Shown: positions 40,730 to 47,975 of the stretch, one piece after another
Layout: every line of letters begins with the position of its first letter
Position numbering within the stretch: the first letter of the stretch is position 1
Assembly: GCA_022510765.1 (NCBI GenBank)
Contig: JAFLSU010000003.1
Coordinates: 69,508 to 117,482, forward strand
Direction: 5' to 3'
Origin: Christensenellaceae bacterium
GTDB lineage: Bacteria; Bacillota; Clostridia; Christensenellales; CAG-138
DNA length: 47,975 nucleotides
Program-made: the position numbers and the translations under genes
The notes under the pieces: generated by a model
Database searches by the model: none
The model's input: only the letters and a program-made list of their open reading frames with translations
What the model was told of the DNA's origin: nothing

Positions 40730-43700
40730 ATGCAGTTAACTAAGTTAGAAATTAATGGATTTAAGTCATTTGCAAAGCGTACCGAGCTGATTTTTGAGTC
40801 CGGTATCACAGGCATACTCGGCCCAAACGGATGCGGCAAGAGCAATATTTCCGATGCATTCCGCTTTGTATTGGGTGAGCAAAGCGCAAGGGCGCTGCGC
40901 GGCAAAAAAGTTGAAGATTTTATCTTTGGCGGCACCGAAAAGCGTCGTCCTCTGTCATACTGTGAGGTCGCGATGCATTTTGACAACTCCGATGGCGGGC
41001 TGCTCTCTCCCTATACCGAGGTAGTCGTTTCAAGGAGAGCATACCGCTCCGGCGAAAGCGAGTATTTCATAAATAACTCCCCTTGCAGACTTAAGGATAT
41101 AAACGAGCTTTTCCGCGATACCGGCATAGGTAAGGACGGTTATTCCATCATCGGACAGGGACGCGTTGGAGAAATACTGTCCGACCGTTCAAACGACAGG
41201 CGTGAGGTTTTCGAGGAAGCAGCAGGAGTTATGAAGTACCGCTCGCGTAAGGAGGAAGCCGAGCGCAAGCTTGCGAATACGACTAAGAATCTGCTTCGTC
41301 TTGATGACATCATGCGTGAACTCGAAGCACGGCTTGAGCCGCTAAGAGTGCAAAGTGAAAAAGCGATAGAGTACTTTAAACTCCGTGAAGAGTTGCGCGA
41401 CATCGAGATCAATTTGTTTTTATATCAATATGATAAATCGACCGAACGCATAAAGCAGCTTTCCGAAGCCATCACCCAATTTGATTCAGCAATCGAGCAG
41501 GCTGATGCCGAAGAGCGCGCATATTCTGCTGGTTGCTCCGAGGCTGAGGATCTCGAACGCCGTTTGTCGGTCTCCATAAGCGAAACTTCACAAAACCTTG
41601 TAACTCTTTCCACTGCCGTTGAATCGGGCGCAGGCAATGAAAAGCTTATTGCCGAGCGCATTTCAGCATTAAAAAAGGATATTGAGCGCCGTCTTTTGGA
41701 AATTAAACGGCTCAGTGCCATTATCGAGAATAACGCTGCCCGTAAGGAAGAATTGGACAAGCTGCTTGCTTCAACCGAGACGGGAAACATTCAGCTTGAG
41801 CATGAATTGGAGTCTGCGGCTTCAAGTCTTGCCGCACTCGAGGCCGAGATAAACGAAAAAGAGGAACTGTTTGAAGATCAGAAGCAATCCATGATGGATG
41901 CCATGAACCAGCTTGCGGATGCCAAGAGCCGCATTTCACGCCTTGAAGCCATGCGCACCTCCCTGACCCGAAGACAGGACGAGATAGCGAATGAACGTAA
42001 AGAGTTTGAAGTTGAATCGTTAAAACTTGAAGCGGAGCTTTCGGAGGAAGAATCCGCTGTAAATGACATTAAAGCCGAGCAGACCGCGATTGAGATCACG
42101 AAGAGTGCGTCGATAAAAAAAGCAAACGATATAAATCAAAAAATATATTCAGCCTCAATGATCCTTCGAAAGGCGGAGGATGAATTGAACGCTATACGCT
42201 CCCGAACCAAGGTTTTGGTCGAAATGAAGCGCGCTCACGAGGGGTATTATGCAAGCGTGCGCAGGCTGCTGAATGACGCTGAGCGCAACCCTCAGCTTAA
42301 AGCCCGAATACACGGCGTTGTCGCCGAGCTTATGTCCGTCCCATCGGAATACGAGACAGCTATTGAAATGTCGCTTGGCGCGGCGCTTCAGAACATAGTT
42401 GTTCCAACGGAGCAGGATGCAAAGGCCATTATCAGCTATCTGCGTGAACGCGACTACGGCAGAGCAACTCTCCTGCCTGTAAGCGCAATGCGTTCGCGGC
42501 TGCTAACTCGTGATGAACTCGACTGCTCACGCATTGACGGCTGTTTCGGTGTGGCTTCGGACTTGGTCGGATATTCCCCCGCCTATCGAAACGTCATTGA
42601 AAACCTTCTTGGGCGCACAGTAATCGTGCGTGATATTGATGTCGGAATTCAAATAAACCGCAGATCGAAATCTGCATTTCGTATAGCGACGCTTAAGGGC
42701 GATATTATGAATCCCGGCGGCAGCATGACGGGCGGCAGCGTACAAAAACGGGAGTTCAGCCTGCTCGGGCGTGAGCGTGAAATTGAAGAACTGGCTATCA
42801 ACGAACAAGCCGTCATCGACCGAACGGATGAGATAAAAAAGCAGCTTGAAACGCTTCGAAGTGAGCTTGACCGAGCGAATGCGGGCGTCTCAGAGTACGC
42901 CGATGCACTCCGAAAATGCGAGGTTCTGCTTGCCTCTCACTCGGAAAAGGCAGATATTATAAAAAAATATGCTGAAAAGAACCGTGAACAGCTCATTCGT
43001 CTTGACTTGGAAAGCAGCCGAATAACGGATGCTATATCCGATATCGATGTCGAACGTAGCGAAGCCGAAGCTGCGGAGAGCAGTATAAGCCGAGGTAATG
43101 ACGTAACCAATGATGATATTAAGCGAACCCGTGAAGAATTGAATGCGCTTCGAAGCAGACTTCAGGAGGCAAATGACGAGAGTGCGCGTTTAAAGGTGCA
43201 GCTCATGGCGGCTACCAAGGAGCAGAGCGCCGTAAATGCAGATCTTGTACGTATCGACCGAGAGACGGAATCCTATAAAGCCGGCATAAAATCCGAGTTG
43301 AATGCCATTAACGAGGCTGAACGGAATATCGCTTCCCTTGATGCCGAGCAGTCGAAGATCATGTCTAAGCTGAGCTTTGATCGCAAACAGTTCGATACCA
43401 TAAGCGATGAGCTACGCCTGCTTGAGGAGGAGCGAGCGCAGCGTCTTCATTCGCTTGACGAGCTGCGCGTAAAGCGCGATAATATAACCAACCAATTAAG
43501 CGAAATGCGTGAACGCAGGCATCGCAGCGAATTGAACCTGAATCGCTTGCAGATCGATCTTAATAATCTTTGCGACAGCATATGGAAGGATTACGAACTT
43601 ACCTATGATAATGCGCAGAGTTTTCGCCGTGACATTGCGGTGACGCAGACGCATATCCGCGTTGACGAGCTTCGCAAGGCAATCAGGTCGCTTGGTGAAG

Positions 43701-44290
43701 TAAACACCTCCTCCGTCGAGGATTATCGCGAGGTTAAGGAGCGATACGATGATCTAAGCGTGCAATGCAATGATCTTCGCAAAGCGGAAGCTGATCTAAA
43801 TGAGCTGATCGCAAAGCTCACCGTCACGATGGAAAATGAATTCCGTGAGCAATTTGCACTGATCCAGCAGAATTTCAGCCAAACCTTTTCGGAGCTGTTC
43901 CACGGAGGGCGCGCTGAGCTTGTGCTTTCCGATAAAAGCGATGTTTTAAATTGCAATATCGATATCATTGCCCAGCCGCCCGGAAAACGTTTGCAGCTTC
44001 TTACCCTACTTTCGGGCGGTGAACAGGCGCTGACGGCGATCGCGCTGCTGTTTGCGATACTCAAGCTAAAGCCTGCCGCATTCTGCATATTGGACGAGAT
44101 CGACACCTCGCTTGATGAGGCGAATGTCGATAATTTTGCGGATTATCTTCGGGAATACTCTCGCGGAACACAGTTTATACTCATAACGCATCGCAAGGGC
44201 GCAATGGCCGTGTGCAATTCGCTCTACGGCGTTTCAATGGAAGAAAAGGGCGTTTCATCGCTTGTTTCAGCCAAATTCAACGACGCATAA
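40730..44290 (+). CDS. smc: Chromosome segregation protein SMC
   Basis: A 1186-residue protein of canonical length. N-terminal Walker A GPNGCGKSNI at about 32; long coiled coils (about 165-510 and 660-1010); a hinge at about 515-650 (RIHGVVAELMSVPSEYETAIEMSLGAALQNIV region); and a C-terminal head with signature LLSGGEQALTAIAL and Walker B FCILDEIDTSLD. With ScpA and ScpB it forms condensin and organises the chromosome. Start has AAAGGA, overlapping the rnc stop region with only 14 bp between them. Confidence 0.98.
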   Translation: MQLTKLEINGFKSFAKRTELIFESGITGILGPNGCGKSNISDAFRFVLGEQSARALRGKKVEDFIFGGTEKRRPLSYCEVAMHFDNSDGGLLSPYTEVVVSRRAYRSGESEYFINNSPCRLKDINELFRDTGIGKDGYSIIGQGRVGEILSDRSNDRREVFEEAAGVMKYRSRKEEAERKLANTTKNLLRLDDIMRELEARLEPLRVQSEKAIEYFKLREELRDIEINLFLYQYDKSTERIKQLSEAITQFDSAIEQADAEERAYSAGCSEAEDLERRLSVSISETSQNLVTLSTAVESGAGNEKLIAERISALKKDIERRLLEIKRLSAIIENNAARKEELDKLLASTETGNIQLEHELESAASSLAALEAEINEKEELFEDQKQSMMDAMNQLADAKSRISRLEAMRTSLTRRQDEIANERKEFEVESLKLEAELSEEESAVNDIKAEQTAIEITKSASIKKANDINQKIYSASMILRKAEDELNAIRSRTKVLVEMKRAHEGYYASVRRLLNDAERNPQLKARIHGVVAELMSVPSEYETAIEMSLGAALQNIVVPTEQDAKAIISYLRERDYGRATLLPVSAMRSRLLTRDELDCSRIDGCFGVASDLVGYSPAYRNVIENLLGRTVIVRDIDVGIQINRRSKSAFRIATLKGDIMNPGGSMTGGSVQKREFSLLGREREIEELAINEQAVIDRTDEIKKQLETLRSELDRANAGVSEYADALRKCEVLLASHSEKADIIKKYAEKNREQLIRLDLESSRITDAISDIDVERSEAEAAESSISRGNDVTNDDIKRTREELNALRSRLQEANDESARLKVQLMAATKEQSAVNADLVRIDRETESYKAGIKSELNAINEAERNIASLDAEQSKIMSKLSFDRKQFDTISDELRLLEEERAQRLHSLDELRVKRDNITNQLSEMRERRHRSELNLNRLQIDLNNLCDSIWKDYELTYDNAQSFRRDIAVTQTHIRVDELRKAIRSLGEVNTSSVEDYREVKERYDDLSVQCNDLRKAEADLNELIAKLTVTMENEFREQFALIQQNFSQTFSELFHGGRAELVLSDKSDVLNCNIDIIAQPPGKRLQLLTLLSGGEQALTAIALLFAILKLKPAAFCILDEIDTSLDEANVDNFADYLREYSRGTQFILITHRKGAMAVCNSLYGVSMEEKGVSSLVSAKFNDA

Positions 44291-44305
44291 CGGAGGATAA
44301 CTTAT

Positions 44306-45676
44306 ATGCCGATGTGGGAAATATTTAAAAGAGGTAAAAAGGACAAGAAGGATAAAAAAAATAAGAACGCGGTCGAGACTTCTTTGGCTCCGTCCGAAGC
44401 AACCGAAGTGTCATTGGTGTCGGATGAGCCAGGTGAGCACAGCAAGGACGAATCCTTTGCGCAGGCCGTTGCCGTTGAACCTATAGACTATGAGCCAGCT
44501 ATCGCTGCCGAATTGCCCGAAGAAGATTCATCGTTGTCTGACACTCGGGATGAGGCTCATGTTGCCGATATTCCCGCTCCAGAAACTTTCAAAGAGCCTA
44601 TTCCGGAAGGAACGGAGTACGTTATTGAGTCTACTCCCCTGATAGAAACACAAGCAGCCATTGAGTCTGATCTTAAGTTAGAAACGGAAGCCGTCATTGA
44701 ACCCGAATCCCTGGTGAAAACGGAAGCTGCCGTTGAACCCATGTTAGAGGATAAAGAAGTCCCAACGGAGCAAAAAAAGAAGGGACTGTTCGCAAAGCTC
44801 AAGGACGGTCTTAAAAAGACGCGAGATTCAATCCTTGGAAGCTTGTTTGTTGAGACTGGAGAAAAGATAGATGACGAGTTCTATGACGAGCTTGAAGAAG
44901 CGATGATCATCTCCGACATGGGCATGGCAACTACCGAGAAGCTGCTCTCACAGCTCCGCGCTGAGCTAAAATCGAAGGGCATATATACGCGAACCGAGGC
45001 CAAACAGGTAATGATAAGACTGCTTGCTGACTGTATGCGTCCTGAGGACAATTTCCTTGAACATGCCGATAAGGCCGTCATTTTGATAGTGGGCGTAAAC
45101 GGAGTTGGCAAAACCACCTCCATCGGTAAGCTTGCAGCGATGTATAAAGCTGAGGGTAGATCCGTCATGCTCGCGGCAGGTGATACCTTCCGCGCTGCTG
45201 CTGCAGAGCAGCTCACGATTTGGTCTGATCGCGCCGGAGTGCCTATAGTCAAGCACGGCGAGGGCGCCGATCCCGCTGCCGTTGTGTTCGATTCCATCGC
45301 CTCCTTCAAAGCAAGGAAATGCGATATGCTTATATGCGATACCGCAGGCAGGCTTCACAACAAGAAGAATCTTATGAGCGAGCTTTCCAAGATTCGCCGC
45401 GTGATCGAAAGGGAACTGCCCAACGTTCCTGTGGAGGTTCTGCTGGTGCTCGATGCCACTACCGGACAAAACGCCATCGCTCAAGCTAAGGTGTTCGGAG
45501 AAAACACCGGACTTACCGGTATTATCCTTACAAAACTTGACGGAACGGCCAAGGGCGGCGTTGTTGTTGCGGTCAAGGATGAGCTTGGGCTTCCGGTTCG
45601 GTATGTAGGAGTTGGCGAGGGAATCGATGATTTGCAGCCGTTCGATGCGGACGCGTTTGCAAATGCGTTATTATAA
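44306..45676 (+). CDS. ftsY: Signal recognition particle receptor FtsY
   Basis: A 456-residue GTPase. Residues 1-150 are a lysine-rich start ([12 protein letters not shown]) then a long acidic A region containing degenerate repeats of ETEAVIEPE type. The NG domain (about 160-456) has [60 protein letters not shown] and a C-terminal [14 protein letters not shown]. It docks SRP at the membrane. The A region is longer than in Bacillus FtsY. GGAGGATAAC lies before ATG 44306. Confidence 0.97.
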   Translation: MPMWEIFKRGKKDKKDKKNKNAVETSLAPSEATEVSLVSDEPGEHSKDESFAQAVAVEPIDYEPAIAAELPEEDSSLSDTRDEAHVADIPAPETFKEPIPEGTEYVIESTPLIETQAAIESDLKLETEAVIEPESLVKTEAAVEPMLEDKEVPTEQKKKGLFAKLKDGLKKTRDSILGSLFVETGEKIDDEFYDELEEAMIISDMGMATTEKLLSQLRAELKSKGIYTRTEAKQVMIRLLADCMRPEDNFLEHADKAVILIVGVNGVGKTTSIGKLAAMYKAEGRSVMLAAGDTFRAAAAEQLTIWSDRAGVPIVKHGEGADPAAVVFDSIASFKARKCDMLICDTAGRLHNKKNLMSELSKIRRVIERELPNVPVEVLLVLDATTGQNAIAQAKVFGENTGLTGIILTKLDGTAKGGVVVAVKDELGLPVRYVGVGEGIDDLQPFDADAFANALL

Positions 45677-45705
45677 AATCTCTGTTGCAAATATTATATT
45701 ATTTT

Positions 45706-45757
45706 AAAAGAATGTCGATGACGGGAATTAGCCTCCAACGACATTCTTTTGGTTTTA
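45706..45757. terminator. Strong bidirectional terminator between ftsY and the phosphotransferase pseudogene
   Basis: AAAAGAATGTCG (45706-45717) and CGACATTCTTTT (45739-45750) are perfect 12-bp arms. A T-rich stretch (GGTTTTATG) follows on the plus strand and TTTTAAAATAAT on the minus strand, so it can serve both convergent units. Confidence 0.8.
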
Positions 45758-45763
45758 TGCAAT

Positions 45764-46771
45764 CTATTTGCTGATAAGAGTTTCAACCAGCCTAACCGCC
45801 TTTTCTCTACGAGCACCATCCTTTAAATACCGTACCATTTGACACACGTTCGGATACTGCTCCAAATCTACAATGCGCTTATAATACGGAAATAATCTGC
45901 TTTCCAAGGGATTAAGGCTGTAGTGTTTAAAAATCGATTTTAGCAATTCATTTTGATAATCATTCACTCTGTAAACGATTTCCTCAATATCCATAGTATC
46001 AAATTCATAATCTGAAGGGAACCAATTTGTTTCATTCAAAAAGCAGTTTATATTTACTTCCGTGCCCGAAAGATTAAAATCTATCAATCCCTTGAAGTGT
46101 CCGTTTTCTGAAAGTATGTTGGTTCCATTTAAGTCACCTTGATACACGCAGCGTGGGAGTGCCTTATAATCGGCACTTATTGCTTCTCGCGTTGTCTCAT
46201 CAAATCGCTTTACTCTAAGGGCAAGCTCATTATACCCCACCTTATTGAGAGTTTCTATAAGCGTTCTAACATTTTCCGCCTTCTCGTCAATATCGGTGTC
46301 GAGCGGCGCAAGGTCGATCAAACTCCACATTGAGTTCACGGAAGCAAGCTACACGTCCGAATAGCGTGCTGCCAAAATTCCAAGATGCTCAATAATTTCG
46401 GCTCTTTTAATGTCATTATTTCCCAGCTCATAATTCGCGAATTCCTCAGCATAGCAAATATATTTATGACCGTCTATCTCTTGATAGGTCGAATAACTGC
46501 CGTCCACCGTCCTTTGCAGCATGGGACAGTATACGCCAATAGCACTATACCTCTCAATTAGCCCTGCGATCTCCGCAAGACGCGCCTCTGTTATTGCAGC
46601 CTCTGTATTTATTTTAAGAACATACTTATTGTCAAGAATGCAGTTAATGCGTACATCTCCCTCACCATGGGACGAATCTATTGTATCAACGATTTCATTA
46701 AATTCAATGCCGAACCGTCTCGCGATTCGCTTGATATGATCGTCATTTATTCGTATGGTTAAGTCTTTCAT
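45764..46771 (-). pseudogene. Aminoglycoside/choline-type phosphotransferase, interrupted by an in-frame amber codon
   Basis: Reading from ATG 46771 (GGAG 9 bases upstream), the frame is open for 140 codons, hits TAG at 46351-46349, and continues in the same frame to 45764, for 335 codons in all. The two halves join into one protein-kinase-like phosphotransferase: VLKINTEAAITEARL nucleotide-binding part, then VYQGDLNGTNIL (His of the usual HGDLN is Gln), GLIDFN with the metal Asp. The frame is intact except for that one codon. Since acpP, rnhB and yceD use TAG as a normal stop, this is a nonsense pseudogene, or a recent mutation or assembly error. Function before loss: small-molecule phosphotransferase, substrate unknown. 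Confidence 0.75.
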
Positions 46772-46801
46772 ACGACATTTCTCCAAAAATTTATAGTAAC
46801 A

Positions 46802-46832
46802 GAAACAGGGCACATCCTTGTGGGTGCACCCT
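46802..46832 (-). terminator. Weak terminator after rpmF
   Basis: GGGCAC (46808-46813) and GTGCACCC (46824-46831) can pair with a small bulge; TGTTTCTG follows on the minus strand. A moderate candidate only. A further short palindrome AAGCAT-T-ATGCTT lies at 46874-46886 just after the rpmF stop. Confidence 0.4.
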
Positions 46833-46893
46833 CTATCTTAGCTTTGCCATCAGATTAAGATTTAGTTCGAATTAAGCATTATGCTTATTCCAA

Positions 46894-47079
46894 TTAGGCT
46901 TCTTCTTCCATCTTGATGATCTGCTCGCCATCGTAATAGCCGCAATGCCTGCAGACCCTGTGCGCCAGCTTCTTCTCGTGGCACTGAGGGCATTCTACGA
47001 TAGCGGGTACGCTGAGCTTCCAATTCGCCCTACGCTTGTCGCGCCTTGCTTTCGATGTTTTTCTCTTAGGTACTGCCAT
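46894..47079 (-). CDS. rpmF: 50S ribosomal protein L32
   Basis: A 61-residue protein: [19 protein letters not shown], then the zinc ribbon CPQC and CRHC with GYYDG between it and the tail. This is the cysteine-bearing (C+) L32 form. AGGAGG lies just before the ATG, inside the end of yceD, with the genes separated by 3 bp. Confidence 0.98.
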   Translation of the reverse strand: MAVPKRKTSKARRDKRRANWKLSVPAIVECPQCHEKKLAHRVCRHCGYYDGEQIIKMEEEA

Positions 47080-47082
47080 TTT

Positions 47083-47607
47083 CTACACCTCCTCTTCATC
47101 ATTAAGCAGTTGTGCGAGTTCTTCCAAGGAGGCAAAGTTGGCATTCTTTACCGTTCGTGAACACGAACACTGCGTTATATTCAAATCACAACCGCATTTG
47201 GGGCATATGCCCTTGCAGTCAGGTTTGCACTGACCATACATCGGTGCATTGAGGATAATCAAATCAAGAATCATCCCGTCAAGGTCGAGCACTTCGCCGC
47301 TGAACGGATAGCACTCAAGCTCGTCCGCCTCTTCTTCGGTGGCTTTGATAAAACGCTCCGAAAACTCGACGCTGAATGTCTGCTTGAATTCCTCGTTGCA
47401 TTTTGTGCAGTTCATAAGAAGCTCGGAGCTGAGCACGCCCGAAACATTGAAGCCTTCGCCATCGTAAAAATAGCTCAGGTCAATGCTTACCGGCATCGTA
47501 AACACGAGCATATGCCCATTCAAATCTATCGGGCCAATCTCAGGTTCAAGATGCCTGTTGGCGGTCTTACCTACCAACTTTAACTCCGCTGCTACATTCA
47601 GTTCCAC
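47083..47607 (-). CDS. yceD: YceD/DUF177-family protein
   Basis: A 174-residue protein. The core has GVLSSELLMNCTKCNEEFKQT (CxxC), LDLIILNAPMYGQCKPDCKG and CPKCGCDLN (paired cysteines), as in Firmicute DUF177 proteins encoded before rpmF. In some bacteria it affects rRNA metabolism; here only context supports this. The GTG start at 47607 follows GGAG by 6 bases and fits the promoter. It ends in TAG. Confidence 0.92.
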   Translation of the reverse strand: MELNVAAELKLVGKTANRHLEPEIGPIDLNGHMLVFTMPVSIDLSYFYDGEGFNVSGVLSSELLMNCTKCNEEFKQTFSVEFSERFIKATEEEADELECYPFSGEVLDLDGMILDLIILNAPMYGQCKPDCKGICPKCGCDLNITQCSCSRTVKNANFASLEELAQLLNDEEEV

Positions 47608-47647
47608 ACAATACTCCAATCTAACAGTACACAATGCAACCTATGGT

Positions 47648-47676
47648 ATTTTATATGTCAAAGGCGGCATTGTCAA
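47648..47676 (-). promoter_or_regulatory. Sigma-A promoter of yceD-rpmF
   Basis: On the minus strand TTGACA (47671-47676), 17-bp spacer, TAAAAT (47648-47653). The transcription start would be near 47641, 34 bases before the GTG at 47607. Confidence 0.75.
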
Positions 47677-47719
47677 CGGTTTTTCAAAACATTTAAAAAA
47701 TATAATGCAGGACGGATAG

Positions 47720-47762
47720 GCAAGCCCCGCTCTTTAAAGCAGTATTCCCAAACAGGGCTTGC
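47720..47762 (-). terminator. Hairpin after ackA
   Basis: GCAAGCCC (47720-47727) and GGGCTTGC (47755-47762) are perfect 8-bp arms. No T-run follows directly on the minus strand, so termination is uncertain. It lies between ackA and the yceD promoter. Confidence 0.4.
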
Positions 47763-47798
47763 GTTAACTCTAACTTAATGTGGAGTTTTTAACTTACA

Positions 47799-47975
47799 TT
47801 ACTTCCCTGCGAGCCTTGCTGTATCCCTTGCAATCATCATTTCCTCATCCGTAGGAATGACGAATACCTTCACCTTGCTCTCAGGCTTGCTGATTACGAT
47901 CTCTTCGCCGCGGGGGCTGTTAAGATTGTATTCAAAATCAACGTCCACACCGCAATAATAAAGTCCGGTCAGAAT
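47799..47975 (-). CDS. ackA: Acetate kinase, C-terminal 58 residues (right-truncated by the window)
   Basis: Only the end of the gene is in view; the frame is open to the window edge and stops with TAA at 47799. The final residues RGEEIVISKPESKVKVFVI and PTDEEMMIARDT match the acetate kinase C-terminus. It converts acetyl phosphate and ADP to acetate and ATP, consistent with fermentative metabolism. The ackA-yceD-rpmF order is common in Clostridia. Confidence 0.93.
   Translation of the reverse strand: MLTGLYYCGVDVDFEYNLNSPRGEEIVISKPESKVKVFVIPTDEEMMIARDTARLAGK

Noticed and set aside
21578-46351. TAG recoded as an amino acid, suggested by the topA extension and the amber in the phosphotransferase gene
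   Set aside because: acpP, yggS, yraN, rnhB, spoIIQ and yceD end in TAG at their canonical lengths, with terminators or next genes directly following. TAG is therefore an ordinary stop.

Overview
The window reads as chromosomal DNA of an endospore-forming Clostridia-type Firmicute, possibly of the Christensenellales kind; that placement is inference from gene content and order. Evidence includes a SpoIIQ-like M23 protein, a SleB-like wall hydrolase, SepF and DivIVA, HslUV, TrmFO, a YabN-type MazG, the ylxM-ffh-rpsP-khpA-rimM-trmD-rplS operon and ackA-yceD-rpmF. Ribosome binding sites are strong AGGAGG types and promoters are sigma-A-like. I saw no rRNA, tRNA, CRISPR array, insertion sequence or prophage. 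Most genes lie on the minus strand.

Layout. 1-6 kb (minus): the start of a cyclic beta-1,2-glucan synthase-type glycosyltransferase, a DUF5665 membrane protein, a short DivIVA-domain protein, SepF, YggS/YlmE, a HlyD-like membrane protein and a dimeric dUTPase-like protein. 6-8 kb (minus): an M16 peptidase and a YlxY-like polysaccharide deacetylase with lost metal ligands. 8.2-11.6 kb (plus): SpoIIQ-like protein, MazG, HU and a 2[4Fe-4S] ferredoxin, with clear promoters and terminators. 11.7-18.2 kb (minus): a tandem double RadC protein, KDPG aldolase, TrmL, a three-domain sugar nucleotidyltransferase/phosphomutase-like protein and a SleB-like hydrolase. 18.2-26.6 kb (minus): hslU, hslV, trmFO, topA, dprA and comM. 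26.6-31.7 kb (minus): a surface-glycosylation cassette of GtrA, a PMT-type mannosyltransferase and another GT-C enzyme. 31.9-38.1 kb (minus): yraN, rnhB, rbgA, rplS, trmD, rimM, khpA, rpsP, ffh and ylxM. 38.5-45.7 kb (plus): plsX, acpP, rnc, smc and ftsY. 45.8-48 kb (minus): an amber-interrupted phosphotransferase pseudogene, rpmF, yceD and the end of ackA.

Two rearrangements stand out against the usual Firmicute order. Reading the minus strand from the right, ackA-yceD-rpmF is followed by the plsX-to-ftsY block in reverse orientation and then by ylxM-ffh onward. A single inversion of about 7 kb would restore the familiar order. The glycosylation cassette splits the usual rnhB-yraN-comM-dprA-topA run.

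Other points for a second look: a perfect terminator hairpin whose T-run touches the start codon of the sugar-nucleotide gene and whose arm contains its ribosome binding site; 21-bp repeats directly after topA that stay in the topA reading frame past its amber stop; two 16-bp perfect palindromes in front of the ffh and rnc-smc-ftsY transcription units; an 8-bp-stem hairpin between the mazG promoter and its ribosome binding site; and degenerate catalytic motifs in the deacetylase, the MazG methylase domain and the phosphomutase domain.
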